NCBI RefSeq assembly: GCF_002443255.2 | Contig: NW_019211459.1 | Location: 25,067,388 to 25,131,387 of the forward strand | DNA: 64,000 nucleotides | Reading direction: 5' to 3' | Origin: Varroa destructor | Taxonomy: Eukaryota > Arthropoda > Arachnida > Mesostigmata > Varroidae | Shown: piece by piece, positions 29,501 through 43,046 of the stretch | How positions within the stretch are numbered: the first letter of the stretch is position 1 | Layout: every line of letters begins with the position of its first letter | Translations under genes and position numbers: made by a program | The notes under the pieces: generated by a model | What the model was told of the DNA's origin: nothing | Database searches by the model: none | The model's input: the letters and a program-made list of their open reading frames with translations, nothing else

Positions 29501-32500
29501 ATTTTGCTTGCGACAAGTTATTGTCCTATTAAGGGCAGATCTAGCATTAATCATCTTTTGTCGATCGTAGTGGACAAAACTCGGCGACCCAATGGTCTGG
29601 CTTGAAGCGGGCACCCAGATCTTCTTCTCGCTGGGCCTAGCGTTCGGTGGACTAATCGCGTTTTCCTCCTACAACCCCGTTCACAATAACTGCTTCAGGT
29701 ATCTGATTTTAGCTGTTTTTTAACCTCTCAGTTCCTAAAGGCCTTCTGAGTCTTCAACAGTATCTAACATTAGTTCAGCGCTTTTCCCGTAGATAAAGGA
29801 TTCTTTTTAATCTAATTAGAGCCACCAAAAGTGACGCCGGCAATTTTACATGGAATAATTCATTGTATTAAAGAACTGACCTGTTTTGGTAGCAATAGAA
29901 TTTAAACAGATAGTTTTACACTATACGTCATATTCTAGGGATGCCGTAGTAGTGTCTTTCTGTAACTGCGCCACGTCGATGTTCGCTGGGATTGTGGTGT
30001 TTTCAATTCTCGGTACGTATTGACCAACTTTTACAGTCAACGATAAACTACAGTTGATAATAACCGGACCGTTTACTTCTAAAGTACACGTATTAGATCC
30101 AAAGCCATAGGCTACTTACGTAAACTTAACGCTTGACGCTCACACGCAATGCAGTAGGATCTGGTCGGCGTGACTAATGCCGCACTGAGTGCCTTTAATG
30201 CTACCTGTTCGGGTCCGGACGTAATTGAAAATCTGATGATGATAAAATCCGAAATAATTTTTCAGTTAGTTATTCTTATAACTGCATTATTGTATTAGAA
30301 CGTTATTGTTGTTGCATCAACATGCATGTAAGAATAGGCTAAAAAAAAACCTAAATAAAAAAAGGACCTTTAATACGTAGGCTTCAAGGCGCACATGACA
30401 AATAAACGTTGTCTAGCGAACAGGGCGCTTCGATTTCCTAATATAACGCATCCGCCAAAGGGAGCCGTTGGTTGGAATGAGTGTAACTTGGAAGAGGAGC
30501 TACAGCAGAGTGCCTCTGGCCCAGGCCTGGCTTTCATTGCTTTTACAGAAGCCATTAATCAGTTCCCAGGTGAGCAGAGCTCGCACTTAAGGCGTTCCTG
30601 TAAAACTAAGAATAAATGTTTTCGATTTTACATCCCTTACTGATTGAGTGCTGCTTCAAACGGCTCGCTTCTACCAGCAACACGAAGCTAACGGCATGTT
30701 TATTTTCGACTACCAATCGCTAAAAATGTCCAATTTCCCTGCCACAAAACTTATATGGGCGTTTAAGGAGCCTAGAGTGACTTTCCGAAAATCGTTTACC
30801 GACATATTTTTTTAATGTTTTTAAACAATTTCATACAACTTAAATGGGCAGCGATCATCAAATCAAAGAAAGACAGCATTCGATTTAATTTAGTATTTCT
30901 TTTATAGTATTTTCCGTAAATAAATTGTACTAGTATTTATATGTTCATTTGATCACAACTGTTCTGCTATCTCGTAGGCGCACCGTTCTGGTCGGTGCTA
31001 TTCTTCATGATGCTATTCACACTGGGCATCGATAGCCAGTTTGGCACCCTGGAGGGGGTGGTCACCTCCATTGTCGATCTCAAGCTATTTCCCAACCTAC
31101 GCAAAGAATTACTCACAGGTATTTATTTACGCGTCTGCCTACTATTAATCAGATGTATTTAATATTAGTGCAATGCCTGTATCTATGTTTAAGCAAGGTG
31201 TGTATAGAACGAATGTGAATCAGACAATCAAAAACAAACGTTCCTACTTGCGTTGTTTTCTAGGAAGCATTTGTGCACTTTCGTGCGTTCTTTCCATGAT
31301 ATTCGCCCATGGGGCAGGCAACTACGCGTTTACATTATTCGACAATTTCGCTGGCAGTTTCCCGTTGCTCATTATCGCGTTGGGTGAGACAATTTCTATC
31401 GCATGGATCTACGGGCTCAAACGGTACGAACCGATGCAAAATGGCGGCGCCATAACTGGCGCAGCGCGCATATAAACCGTTGAAAGACTTCGTTACACGT
31501 TGTATTTCTTTAGGGTAAATCCTTAGGGTTTGTCGTAGATTACTGATATTAAAACATCCGCTTGCGTGGTACCGATGAAGCAAAATTACAGGCTAAAAAG
31601 CTGTAACTCATAAAAAAAAATGCATATATTATAAATTCGAATCTAATACAGCCCTTACCTTCGCAGATTTAACGACGACATCGAATTAATGACTGGCGTA
31701 CGACCCGGATTTTATTTCAACGTCTGTTGGAAGTTCCTTGCCCCAGTAACAATGCTCACTATTCTTGCTGCTTCATTTTATAAAATCTTCACCGGAGGCA
31801 TACAATACGAAGGTTGGGACCGCGAACAGGTAGGTTAGATGTTATTAAATACTCTCAAATTTTTTCCGTTCGGAATCAGCACGTTTATTTGTGAAGTTGT
31901 TTCACCAATCTGCCGATTATCAAAGGCTGGAAATGACAAGCGCAGACGCCACTAGCCGAACTATCTCTTGCTTCGGCATCGTTCTTATAGACGGAACTTT
32001 GAAATACTCAGATCGCATTTGGTATCGCAAACAAGAAAAGGTTCCTTACGGGTATATCCATAGGGTGGACATTACCATTATATTATATTAAAGAAAAGAT
32101 AGGATACCTCTTAAGATGAAGTGAACGAAATTAACTCTAAAATATAGGCTTCATATGGAGTGCTTGACTATAAATGTTCCTTATTCGTTTTTGGCTCCAG
32201 CTGAATAAACCGAATATTTTGTCTAAAACATAAATAATAATAAAAAAAAAAAAAAAAAAAAGAGATTTTTTTCACATGATTATTGGACTATACTTGCGTA
32301 CTTACGCTGATTCTAAGTCGTAGTTTTCGCGGTAGCGGTGTGTATTGAAGTTGCAATCTTCGAACTTCTTCGTTTCTAGCGAGTGGTTGAACTCTTCATC
32401 CTGCGAATTTCTTAAAGCCATTATTATGTTAGATTATCGAAGGTACTATGAAAAAACATGTATGTAACTCCGTATCATTAGTTTTTTTTTTGTACGGAAA

Positions 32501-33112
32501 TTCCCCGTCTAGAGTCAGTCGAGTCGTATATTATAGCTATGCGTAGTACAATACATTCGTGTTTACATTTTCCCGTTTTTTTAATTAATCAATTTTTTAG
32601 GCGATTCCTATCCCGCTATCCTGGCCAGGTTGGTGCATTCTCCTGATCATTTTCCTTATTGGTGTCTCGACAGTCTGGATTCCACTGGTAGCAATCTTAC
32701 GTGCCGGTGGCGTGACACTTTTGCCGCCGGAAGAGCCAGCTTGGTTCCCTGCAGACGAACTACGGGAATTTTATGGAATCACGGAACATGAAGTAAGCAA
32801 CTAATTTAGTTCGGGCACCAGCATCTAATAAGACGACCAATAGGTAGCAAAAATCGTCTATGGTCGATGCTAAAGCAACCAAATATTATTATTGTATATT
32901 TACGTAATTACTGCGGGCAGTGCTAAGAGCCAATGACAACGTTCTGTTCCGGATGTGATTTACCTGTGGTCATCGCACGATCTGACTAATTCCGAACAAT
33001 GTGAATCGGCTACATTTTGAAATCCACCTATCGTTATTTGCAGGTTACACCGTTCGAACGGTGGCTTTTCTGCCTACAGGACGATCGGCCTGTAGCCCTT
33101 AACGACTACTAG
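26501..33112 (+). CDS. SLC6 Na+/Cl- dependent neutral amino-acid transporter, B0AT/XTRP3-like
   Basis: Predicted plasma-membrane symporter of the SLC6 neutral amino-acid branch (SLC6A15-20; closest in my reading to B0AT1/XTRP3). Exons: 26501-26563 (ATG 26516), 26981-27121, 27477-27615, 27782-27922, 28119-28285, 28666-28827, 29217-29327, 29571-29698, 29939-30012, 30381-30569, 30978-31118, 31264-31423, 31667-31829, 32601-32792, 33044-33112 (TAG). All phases match, giving 2025 nt and 674 aa. After an acidic cytoplasmic N-terminus, TM1 carries the signature [10 protein letters not shown] (about residues 93-102). [11 protein letters not shown] follows TM2, an NDT glycosylation site lies in extracellular loop 2, [11 protein letters not shown] is in TM6, and [11 protein letters not shown] is in TM8. 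The C-terminal tail after the last membrane segment is short. The start is the least certain part: the first exon follows a usable acceptor and is open upstream of the ATG, so a further 5' exon is possible. Substrate is inferred, not shown. Confidence 0.92.
28828..29216 (+). other. GC-AG intron in the SLC6 gene
   Basis: The exon encoding ...GIASSGK ends at 28827 and is followed by GCATGT, not GT. The next exon starts after ttctag at 29217 with [10 protein letters not shown]. Joining them gives SGK-VVY, which matches the family at this position (SGK-V-Y), with phase 0 on both sides. No nearby GT donor keeps the conserved residues and the frame. Reading through instead adds about ten unrelated residues and hits TAG at 28855-28857. 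Confidence 0.8.
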
Positions 33113-33851
33113 TTTCTACCCGGTTTTCTGGCAGTAGGAACGAACACTTCAATACAAGCAAGGCACAACATGGGCGCGGAAAGGAATCTGCATCTTGATG
33201 TATGGCCACGATCTTGTAGCGAATACGGACGACAGGACACTGGCAATCGACAAAAAGGCCGCTAGAATATTAACTCAGGTGACGAAAACGCGTTCAAAAT
33301 TGCCGCCACACTAACTGCTATCATTTTGCGGCGGCTTCGTTAGAACTGTTGTTTCCTTTACAGAAGGCTGCAGTAGGCGAGTGAAAGCTGCAGTTCGGAA
33401 CTGGATGTGGACATTTTTCCTAGCGAAAAGCCTAATGCCGCAAATGATATCAGATGCATAATCGTATACTATCAAGTTTACGATAAGAAGTTGTAGATGG
33501 CACCCACATAAATAATATTTGCATTATATAACATGAATGTGATGCTGAGGTGGCTGAAGCCGGTATAATCCAGCTACAATATACCCTTGAAAAGTCGTTG
33601 TTTCCTTGTGTGCGGGGCCGAACAACGGCAAAATATGTGACAGATTTATTAAATATAGTGTCCAAATCGGACTTAGGAACAGGCCTATTGGCCAATTGAA
33701 CATGTGTTTACATTGTAAATAGACAGTCAGCAATATGATATTAGTATCGTGATCTTAGCAAGAAGTTAGCGGGAAGAAGTTAAAAATCATTGAAGATGGT
33801 GGTCGAGGCAATACTATTATGAGGGAATGTGAAAACTTTTTTTTCAATAAA
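33113..33851 (+). other. Probable SLC6 3' UTR with poly(A) signal at 33846-33851
   Basis: No further exon is needed after the TAG at 33110-33112. AATAAA at 33846-33851 is the first convincing poly(A) hexamer I see downstream, implying a 3' UTR of about 0.74 kb. A minus-strand frame at 33695-33450 lies inside it and has no recognisable product. Confidence 0.45.
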
Positions 33852-35704
33852 AACATACATTTATTCTAATGTCATCGTAAGATGATCGCCGAACAGTCGT
33901 CATCAGGCTTAATTAACGCGTAGAGTTGGTGGACTGTGCTAACCCCCAACCTCCATCAATCAACGAAACATTCAGCGACCGACAAAGTCAGCCATTTTCA
34001 TTCACACGCAGAAACATCTATAGTGGGACTTACGAGCGGCCGATAGCAGATTTTGCCTTCGATTTAAACCTAAACTACCGATATGCGCAGTAGATGATCG
34101 TTAGAAATAACTATACGCTACAAAGGGATGGGGTATATGCGATGTAGCGCACGGAGCCAGAGCTCATGTTCTCGGCACCATTTCATCCAGCTGTTGTACA
34201 AATCTCGCAGAATTCAACTCAAAATCATAGCCTGAATAGCCAACAGACTTTATGCGTGATGATCCGAGCATCTCCGCTGTCATGATTCTTGCATCCTCAC
34301 AGGATTCTCTCATATAGAAACGTAAATATGTATCACGCTGCCTTAATAAGAGTGTCCCACTAACCAAGGGGATCTCTACGAATGAGCTGTCACAGGTTGT
34401 TGTAGAACGATTATATACTAGCACGAATGTATTGGATCGAGTAGAGCTAAGTAATAATTATAATTATAGTAATTAATTATCCTATCGAGTCACTCTGTTC
34501 GTGAATGTGATGGCGTAACAGCATGAGACAAAGTCGCACTGAAGTAAAGACACTCAAACTATATTATTTTCCAAACGGTAGCACTGCGCACATAAAGATG
34601 ACGAAGGTTATCTCTAAAGTCCCTTCTTTTAGAAAGGTAGAAGGTGAGACCCATTGAAGGAAACCACCGTTGACAAATCTCTGAAACAAAACTAGAAAGG
34701 GATTAGTTAATACGGCGCCTGAACGAACTAATTAGTATTATTGCGCTCTGATAAATGCACACTTGAGGAGGTAATACTCGATACGCTAAATGAATTGTTA
34801 AAAATAGCATCTCCCTTAAGCAAAGCACGTACGAGCCTATAAAAGTATATGTACCGTAGACGATATGGTAATTCAGAGGGGAATTCGTTTTCCAAAATAT
34901 GACCAGACGCTCTTAGAACATCAAGGAGCCAGTAGCCTGAACTACAAAAAGTGATCACATCTTCTATACACGCCACACCTAAGAGATATTTGACGACGTT
35001 ATACTGCGTATCTGGATCTTCTAACACTCACTATTCCATATCTACCAAAAATACACTCTGTTACATTTCTGCGATAACCTATTTAAGGCTACTCATACTA
35101 GCAGCGCTTGCGACGAACCTTAACGTGTATTGCAAGCTCATCGAGGCCTTTTCTGTTCAAATGAGCCGGCCAATTCTTCTTCGAGTGTACACGTTCCTCA
35201 ATGGCAATAATTTGGATAATAGGAAAGTTGTGTGCGCCACTTTGGTGACTGTCAACGTCTCAATTTTCAAACTACAGCTCTTCGTACAATATACTTCTCT
35301 ATTTAATAATGGCCGGGGAGGATGGCAAGAAATATCCAGCCTCAATTGCCTTCCTTGAGCCGTGAAATTCGGCAGAATGGGTAATACTGTCCGAGTACTT
35401 TCAGATAGTGCGTTACATGTGTAAGAAGGCGGCGAAACCTAATCAGACCTGCTACATCATATACGGGTGTGGTAGGCTGAATAGGGAAAGAATGCATCTT
35501 AAAGCATTGATGACGCTTGCCTTGGAAATTGCTGGCGCTGCTGGCTCTCAGCTTTTTGCAGCAACGGTGTATATGAACGCGAATAACAGGTATATTTCTA
35601 AAGACAGAAGATACATATGTACGAATCTACTGGACTCGGGAAATTATCTACCAATCGAATATTGTGATGTAAAAGATTTAATGACTGCAAGTTCCATTAA
35701 TGAT

Positions 35705-35787
35705 TATAATTAGTAATAGGCAGTGTTGTAGAAGACACCGCTGTTGCCCGACGATGTCTTCTACAACACTGCGTATTACTAATTATA
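35705..35787. other. 83-nt foldback: 33-nt inverted arms around a 17-nt loop
   Basis: The left arm (35705-35737, core GCAGTGTTGTAGAAGACA) and right arm (35755-35787, core TGTCTTCTACAACACTGC) are reverse complements with a single mismatch (G opposite G). The spacer 35738-35754 is 17 nt. Size and geometry are those of a pre-miRNA-like hairpin, but the stem is unusually perfect. A miniature foldback element or a template-switch palindrome are equally possible. No known microRNA seed is claimed. Confidence 0.85.
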
Positions 35788-36343
35788 TATATAGGTATGT
35801 TATTGTTCATATGAAGATGTTCTCGTCGTATCTTCTGGCAAAGTTTAAGTTTAATGATGCTTCATCTCGTATTCGATCAACGTCAATTTTCTCAATGTGA
35901 ATAGCAGGAACAAGTCCCTTTTTTGTGGGTTTTTCTCTCTGTATCTGGCCTCCTTAACACTGATGCCATTCCGTATCTAACCAAGGCAGGAAGACCGAAC
36001 TGGAGTCTTTCACTCAGTCCCCAAAACCAATAAGACTGATATTCTTCGAAAAAATCCAATTGTTAACTAACTGTTTTACTATTTCCTGTTACTGTTACAC
36101 ACTGATATATCAATGTCGTTGTTGACTCTTATTCAACAATTCCATCTTGCAACGCTCCGACAACAAGCCTGAACGGGAATGCTTGCCAGGGATGGACTTG
36201 AGATAGTTATTTGTCTATAGAATTTCGTTGGCTGGTTTCCAACGTCTTTACGCCTAACAGAATGGACAATTTTGCGTCGTTATCATATTTATACTCGTCT
36301 CGTACGATATGTCAGCCATCCAAGATCGTTTGGCCCTAACTGT

Positions 36344-36420
36344 AGGTCCCCGCGACCTTAGTGGGTAATGTGTCTGCCTGCTAACCTTATGAATATGTGG
36401 TGGTAAAAGTTCGAAGCTAT
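36344..36420 (+). repeat. tRNA-Ser-like SINE or tRNA pseudogene fragment
   Basis: The A-box-like stretch CTTAGTGGGTAATG is followed by GTCTGCCTGCTAACC, which resembles the anticodon arm of tRNA-Ser(GCT). A variable-arm-like stretch and a B-box-like AGTTCGAA come after. The acceptor stem does not close, so it is not an intact tRNA. The segment from TAACC to TTCGAA is similar to stretches at about 44345-44395 and 57045-57095 on the minus strand, which suggests a dispersed tRNA-derived family. Confidence 0.35.
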
Positions 36421-39400
36421 TCGTTTTGTGGTGGTGGGCAATCGTATCATGAAGTACCACACTGCGATGTCGTACGTAAGACTATAAACATCTATATCTA
36501 ATTTGTAAGCGTCCTCCAGCAACAGACACTATCCGGAATCAATGGCAATATTATAGGTATTATCAGGCTTATACTAAGCCGTATTTGTCACACAGTCACT
36601 AAACGCTAGAGTCAGCTAACAACAAGTAGCTGAAATGACGTACTCGGCCACTTACACAACGTCTTCTCGATTCACGTAACGCTCTCGAATCAATGCAGAA
36701 ACGGCCAGGCAGACGATCGAGCAGACGCAAGCAATTGGTAATATAGATATACTCCATTGCTGTAAGAGATACCTTGCGGTTGGCTACCGAGATCGAAAAA
36801 ACGTGACTGTATTAACACACCCAGGGGTTTCTCGCTGCGTCGAATCTATACTGCCACTAATAAAAAGGTTGGTTCTGGTCGAAATATTTTCTGTGCATCA
36901 ATAGTAATACACAGGTAATGGGTTTATTTTCCGGCTGTGTGAGCAAACAGAGCAACCGACAACAAGTACCATATTGGTTGTCCTGCACTGTAGTGACAAA
37001 ATGACCAGCGTTCATGTTATTGTTGCAAAGTACCAGCCACTATTTAGGGTACCGTAATAGAGAACACTGTAGCATACAGGTTTTCAGTTTAACGATTTGA
37101 GTTAGCCTTGTGGCCATTTCAGAAAGGATCATGTATACATATATGACAAAAAAAAAAAAGCAAAACTATTATTGTTATTATGCATTATATAATCCATATA
37201 TTTACGTTGTATCTTATACGACGAATCAGGTATATATATGTAATTTGTGGATGTGTGTACTTGAATGGCGCTGCTGCTGCTGGTATAGCTACTAGCGCTA
37301 TTGATCTTTAATTAATTAGCATTATCACTACGATTCACGAAGGCACATTGCTTGCTACACCTCGTGTACAAAAGCAGAACAGTCAAAGAAAAACCTGTTG
37401 TGCATTTTATTTTTTTGCTTTCATTGGTGTTCAGTCGTGGCTTTTCCGTAGCCAGGCTATTTACAACCGGCTGACGGGAGGCGGAACGATTTTTTCGTCC
37501 GTGGAAGCGTGCCAATTTTATGGTTGACCAACAGTGGTCGAAAGGTGTTGATCGAAGATCGATACATTATTACAGAAAGAAGTAATCGGACTGATTTTTT
37601 TGCAAGCAAGGCCAAGCTTAAACGGGAGAACAAAGCTTGATCTCATTGCTTCTTTGCCTATCGATGAGCATTGTTACGCTACAATAGCTGTAACGTCTCG
37701 ATATGGGCAATGCGCTTGTATCGGCTGTTTCATTTTGCCGCGCTTTGAAGCAGAACTTGGTCGGATTGATTTACGTCGTCACAAGCAGATACCTCTATTA
37801 AAGGAGTTCAAACTGTTGAGAGGCGTCTTTTTGATGAAGTATTCACGCGAGCACTTCCGTTCCGCCAGTTTTTCCCTTCGGTAGAAAACGGTAATGCAAT
37901 AAGCCATGAAGCAAAGCACAGTTCGTTAGTAAATCAATGGCGTACGGTCTAGCTGGCGTAATGAACTCAAGATGAGAGGCTGCCATATTCTGGCGCTGTG
38001 GGCAATTCAAACGTCGCTGGACATATGGATTGCCTTATCGACACATTATTCTCATAATAAAATCCGCCATGAGACGTGGCCATTCGAGGGCAAACTGGTC
38101 TCGTGTTGACCAACTCGTGCTGAAAGGTCTATTCACAATGTCGTACTACGACAGGCACTATTTTTTTTTGCATCTCATGCGTACATTTTAGAGCACCATC
38201 TACGTGCAGCTGAATGGAAACCAGTTACAGTAGAGGCAGAAACAGCATTAAACCAAATATTTAAAACCCTTAAATCAATTATAGTTGTATTCCAATAAAA
38301 AAAAAGAAGAAGAAAAAAAACGTGGCTGATTTGAGCACCGTGCTGGATAGCCGGTGGACTGGAGGAACAATTCCCGTATTTTTTCCTTTAACAACCGAAT
38401 GTCAAAAATATCAACTGATCGAAATAATGTATTTTGGTACGACTATGATAATTTAATGGCGCGAGTCTAACTCTTAATAAAGCCTATTTAAGATGTTTAA
38501 CTTATATTCCGTTTCAAGTCTCCATTCGGAATTCTGCCTTCACCGACTTTGTGAGGTTTCGCTCCTCTCTAGGTCGCTAAGGATATTTTTCGAGAGGACT
38601 TCAAAACCTAGATAAACCCTTATCTTCTTTTATAACACTTTGATAGCAAATACTTAGAAAAGTCGTTTATCTCGAACACAGAAACAAACAACTGATTCTA
38701 TTGTGATTATTATGTACTGATCATATGAAACGTACAAACAAAGCAGAAATCGATGAAGTCGGTATCTTGAACTATCGGAGTAGCAAATAGTGAATACAAA
38801 GGTAAAGGGGTAACATGTTATATACTTGTGCGTATTGATCTCAGATGAACTCCGAACAATCGAACCGTTATGTTGATGGATAGATTTCTTGCCCGACGTA
38901 TCAAAACAATGGAAGCGGACCATAGTTTTGAGCGAATTATGACAATTGTATACGGGCATTAAGATAACCTGTGAAAAAGCGTTAAGTTCAAATGAAATCC
39001 TTTGTGATTCTGTTGCAGGTTCGACAGATTTAACTTAACATTTAAACTGTAAATATTTGCAAAAATATGTAATAAGTTACGATTCACCTTGATGCTGTGT
39101 CATTGTATAATCCAACTTTGTCAGTTTTAGGAATGATCCTTTCTATCAGAAATGACAGGAACATTACAGACGCATAAAATAAAAACAAAAACATAACTAT
39201 ATATATAAGTGCTACCAAAGGGAGACGTAAAAAGGAATGCGTTCACCTGAACTATAGCGATGCAGCTCCACTAAACTCGACTAAATTAGAAAAAAAAAAA
39301 AAGAAAAAAAAACAAATATACACCAACACTGACATGGTTCCAAGTGAGTCACGTGTATTTGTTCAAAGAATTAAAAAAAATGAACGTAACAACTGACTAG

Positions 39401-39475
39401 ATCACAATACAATAATTACGATATTACTAACAATTATAATAAAAGTATATAAATATACTCATATGACATAATAAA

Positions 39476-39505
39476 TAAATATATATACACATACATATGC
39501 AGCCA
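39476..39505 (+). repeat. 30-bp dispersed direct repeat, copy 1
   Basis: A (TA)n-ACACATACATATGCAGCCA segment recurs identically at 40140-40169, about 660 bp away. The flanks diverge immediately apart from AT-rich sequence. Confidence 0.8.
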
Positions 39506-39569
39506 TTGTAGTACGTTAAAAGAGATCACCTTATCCTAGAAGACTGTATAGGAAACTCTTAAATCCAAC

Positions 39570-39619
39570 ATATATATATATACGTATATATATACATATA
39601 TATATATATATACGTATAT
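39570..39619. repeat. Interrupted (TA)n microsatellite
   Basis: TA units broken by single C and G bases (TACGTA, TACATA). Confidence 0.85.
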
Positions 39620-40139
39620 GGATGTGGTGAAATAAATATTGGCAACACATACAAACCCTTCGTGGTGTTGATTTCGGGTAAAGTTTTCATTACGCGGAGA
39701 AGGATAGTGAGCTAGCGGTTAATTTGTTCCTCGTCGATCAGTTCGAGCTCTGATACTCTACAGTAATCAATGGTTATATTTCGTCAACGATAGTGCATAG
39801 ATCTGATATATAATGGTCCTTCAGTACTATGGCTAGCTAACGACTCCAAAAAGCAGTTAAAAAACGACGTGTACTTGTCCACTGCAATGTTTACCCTTCA
39901 AAAGATGCAATTTGTATTAAAAGGCATATGAAAACATTTAGTATTACTAAGTCGAATGTGAAGAATATTCATCGCTCACTATTATTATGTACAACTTCAG
40001 CTTTCTGCGCAAGGTTTTTTACATACAATATTGTAAGTTTAAATTAAGCCGCTAGATAGGTATAGAAAGTGAATCTATTGCAACGTCATAGAGTCAGACT
40101 ATATCTACCTCCAGAGCTAGAAGTGCATTAATAAATAAG

Positions 40140-40169
40140 TAAATATATATACACATACATATGCAGCCA
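40140..40169 (+). repeat. 30-bp dispersed direct repeat, copy 2
   Basis: This is identical to 39476-39505, in the same orientation. Confidence 0.8.
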
Positions 40170-43046
40170 GTAAAGAAAATATCATATAATTAGAAATCTA
40201 TTGTAGTCAGACTTGTAGTTACTGCTCAGGCCTATACACGACTAGGAATATTTTACTTGTATAGTCTACTATGAGTAGTACTGGCCTACTCATCTGTGAG
40301 GTAGCACGGATTGCAAATTCCAGATTTTTCGAAAAAAAAAAACGGAAAGTAAGAGGAACGTTCGTCTTTCCCTGTTGTGATTTTCTGGATGGTTAGCTCC
40401 AAGCAGGAGTCAACGGACTTTGAAAAGAAGCGCTGCTGTCATTCGCTAAGGGAGCCGATGAAAAGTTTTCTTACTAAACTAAATGAAGGTTCAGTATTAT
40501 GCAGATCAATTAAAATATGCGCTCGTCTACACAACTGTTTCAAAAAGGTACCATTAATTTAGCCTCATACTAACTGTACAATCCTTAATGGTTTCCTTTG
40601 GAGTAATCCCCGTCGAATTCCTGAATCGACATTTACTTATTACTGAAGTTATTGAAAAAATAATTTTCGAATTAAATCATAGAAAATGATCTAAATGTCT
40701 TGCGTTTTTTCCGTGGCCGTAAGTCTTCATCTTCCTAGGCGTGTTTTGGGCTTTGAAAGGAGCAAAAACTATGCAACGTTAGCTTCCGTGAGTACAGTGA
40801 AATTGGTACGAATAGATTTTTTTATGCAAAAAAAAAACGCGATACAATTACCGGCGTGTAAGACGGTGAATTATCATGATGATGGTGTAATTTCTACAAC
40901 CGTTCACTCAAATCAATGTGTTCACCAATATGTTACACACCATCAACCACGATTATAACGATCTGGGTTGGCCCAGGTTATGCTGGAAATTTGAAGCCAG
41001 TCCTATATCGACTTCAAGCATGACCTTGTTCTGCCCTCTTATTGAAGTGGGCGTCTGTACCGTGCAGGAAACGCCTTGAAAATGCGAGGTGCATGATTAG
41101 AAGTGAAGAAAAGTAAGAAAAATCATATTCTATATAGGCATACTATGACGTAGCAGTAATATCCGCAGAGGTATTCTGTCAGCTATCCAGAGAGTGCTGA
41201 GCGTCAGTCGATAGCCGCTCGCGCAGCCCCTCAGTCGCTTCACCGTCCAGCGTACCTAGAGGCAGAGCTACACGAAAAAAGTCACTCTCATATCGTTAGT
41301 CGAGTGAACGCAAAGAGTATTGGCTCCACCGCTAGCCGAGAAAAGAATATTGCATTGTCTACAGCCACCAGCCTAGTATTTCGAGGCAGGGACACATCTT
41401 GACGGTCAAGACACAGCCTTAAGCACATGACGGTAATGAGCACGCGCGTGCCAACGTTCAACTCGGCTCACTGTGGACGACCAATTTTTCGCAGGACTAA
41501 ACACCAGTGTTTTAATCTGTCACTAAACAGCTCATCGTTTACAAACTTCCACACCGACGAATAGTAACATACAGTCAATATTTTGTTATTTTTTTCTTAT
41601 CGGATGAAAAGCGAGTAATTATTACATGAGTGCGCACCGCGAAGACACGTACGCAGGCTCAGACTGTGTAGAATGACCTTAAATGAAAGGATTACTAGCC
41701 ACCAAACTAGGGATAGCCACCAAAGTCTCAGGTAGCTGGTATGAGGTCTAGAAGATAACTACTAAACGTCTTTCTATCGGTATAGAGATTGATATATCTC
41801 TACATCTATTAGATATAGAGAGAGACAGAAAAATGTCTAGAATATTAATTGGTTCCACTTCTGTGTGCTATTTATTGTAGCTTCCAGTAACAATAGGAAA
41901 GAAGCGAGCCAGATTGAATTATTCTTTTGTAGTTTTAGGTGTAGGTAAATTTATTAGACACCGAAATATTGGTTTCTGTAGGATCTCGGGCTACTATATT
42001 GTACTTTTGTCCCTCCCGAAACACTCACTGTGAAATCAGCCCATGTCATAGTACTACCAGAATCACTGACCTTTGTTAGGTACGCGAAATCGTACTCAGA
42101 TTATCTCATAGCTCTATGTTTCAAATTTTTCACATCCAGTATCGTCGGTTAGCCGTTCTATCGGACAGACGGCTGTCTCCCAGTACGACACGAAGTCTGC
42201 CTATGTCCGTGTGTGTGCCCAATAAGCTATGACGCAAATTATCCCACACCTAACCATAGCCAGCCGGCTTCAATGTAAACCACTTCCAATTACCTCTTAT
42301 CTTCCAGCACAATTTCATTGACCCTATCAACTTTTTTGAACCTTCACTTTCTAACCGCCATTCGGCAAATCTCAACACCTGAAATCACTTTTAGGCTATC
42401 TAATTTTCACAGGCGTTTCTCTGGCTCTTGTTACCAGCACGATAATTTTTGCCTTGGATGAACATTATTGCCATTAACTTTGACTAGCCGAGACGCATAT
42501 TCGCAATCGCAAACGCTAGCTTTGACTTTGAGGAACTTTTCTTTATTAGCTTGTTAATTGTAGGATGAAACATGTGTATAACTCTAGCTCTAAATCAAGA
42601 TGGTCAATTTAACAATTAGCCAGTGTTCCATCGATGTTTAAAGTATTTCAGCCGTTAGATAGTACTTTACATGGCTAGCATGATAGCATTACGATAACAT
42701 GAACCACCGTTGGATAGTTGAGTGGAAACTGGCGATGGTAGCGCCCTCGGCATTGCGCCGCCGAAGAGCTAGTTAAGAGAGGGAAAGAACGAAAGCAGAC
42801 GATAACAGTCGTATAAGAATAGCTGACGGTTCGTTTGACACGGACATTAGCTAGCGGGACGGCGTCACCTGCAAGCGGTGCAGTCAGTGAAGCATCGGGA
42901 TACAATCGTTAACCAGGCAATAGGGTAGGAAGCGGCGTGATATTCATCTTTAAAGTGACGATGAAATGCCATTGATGCGTGTATCTATATCGGTACGCAT
43001 GTGCAGGAACGCTCGCGAGTCGCAGTTGGAGGCCTGTTGACGCATA

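Larger units (their letters stand above)
33852..43046. other. Intergenic region between SLC6 and ALDH genes
   Basis: No gene is assigned. Several frames of 85-135 codons occur at 34160-35720 on both strands; they are discussed as a weak candidate in the findings. Homopolymer A runs occur near 37147, 38297 and 39288. AT-rich simple sequence is concentrated at 39400-39620 and contains a 30-bp segment repeated at 40140. From about 41000 on the sequence returns to mixed composition with no exon seen. Confidence 0.5.

Noticed and set aside
30157..30225. Open stretch reading [21 protein letters not shown] with an AG before and GTAATT after, first taken as the SLC6 exon after 29939-30012.
   Set aside because: Its phase (0) does not match the preceding exon (phase 1). 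The exon at 30381 joins in phase and gives [11 protein letters not shown], which fits the conserved family sequence after TM7.
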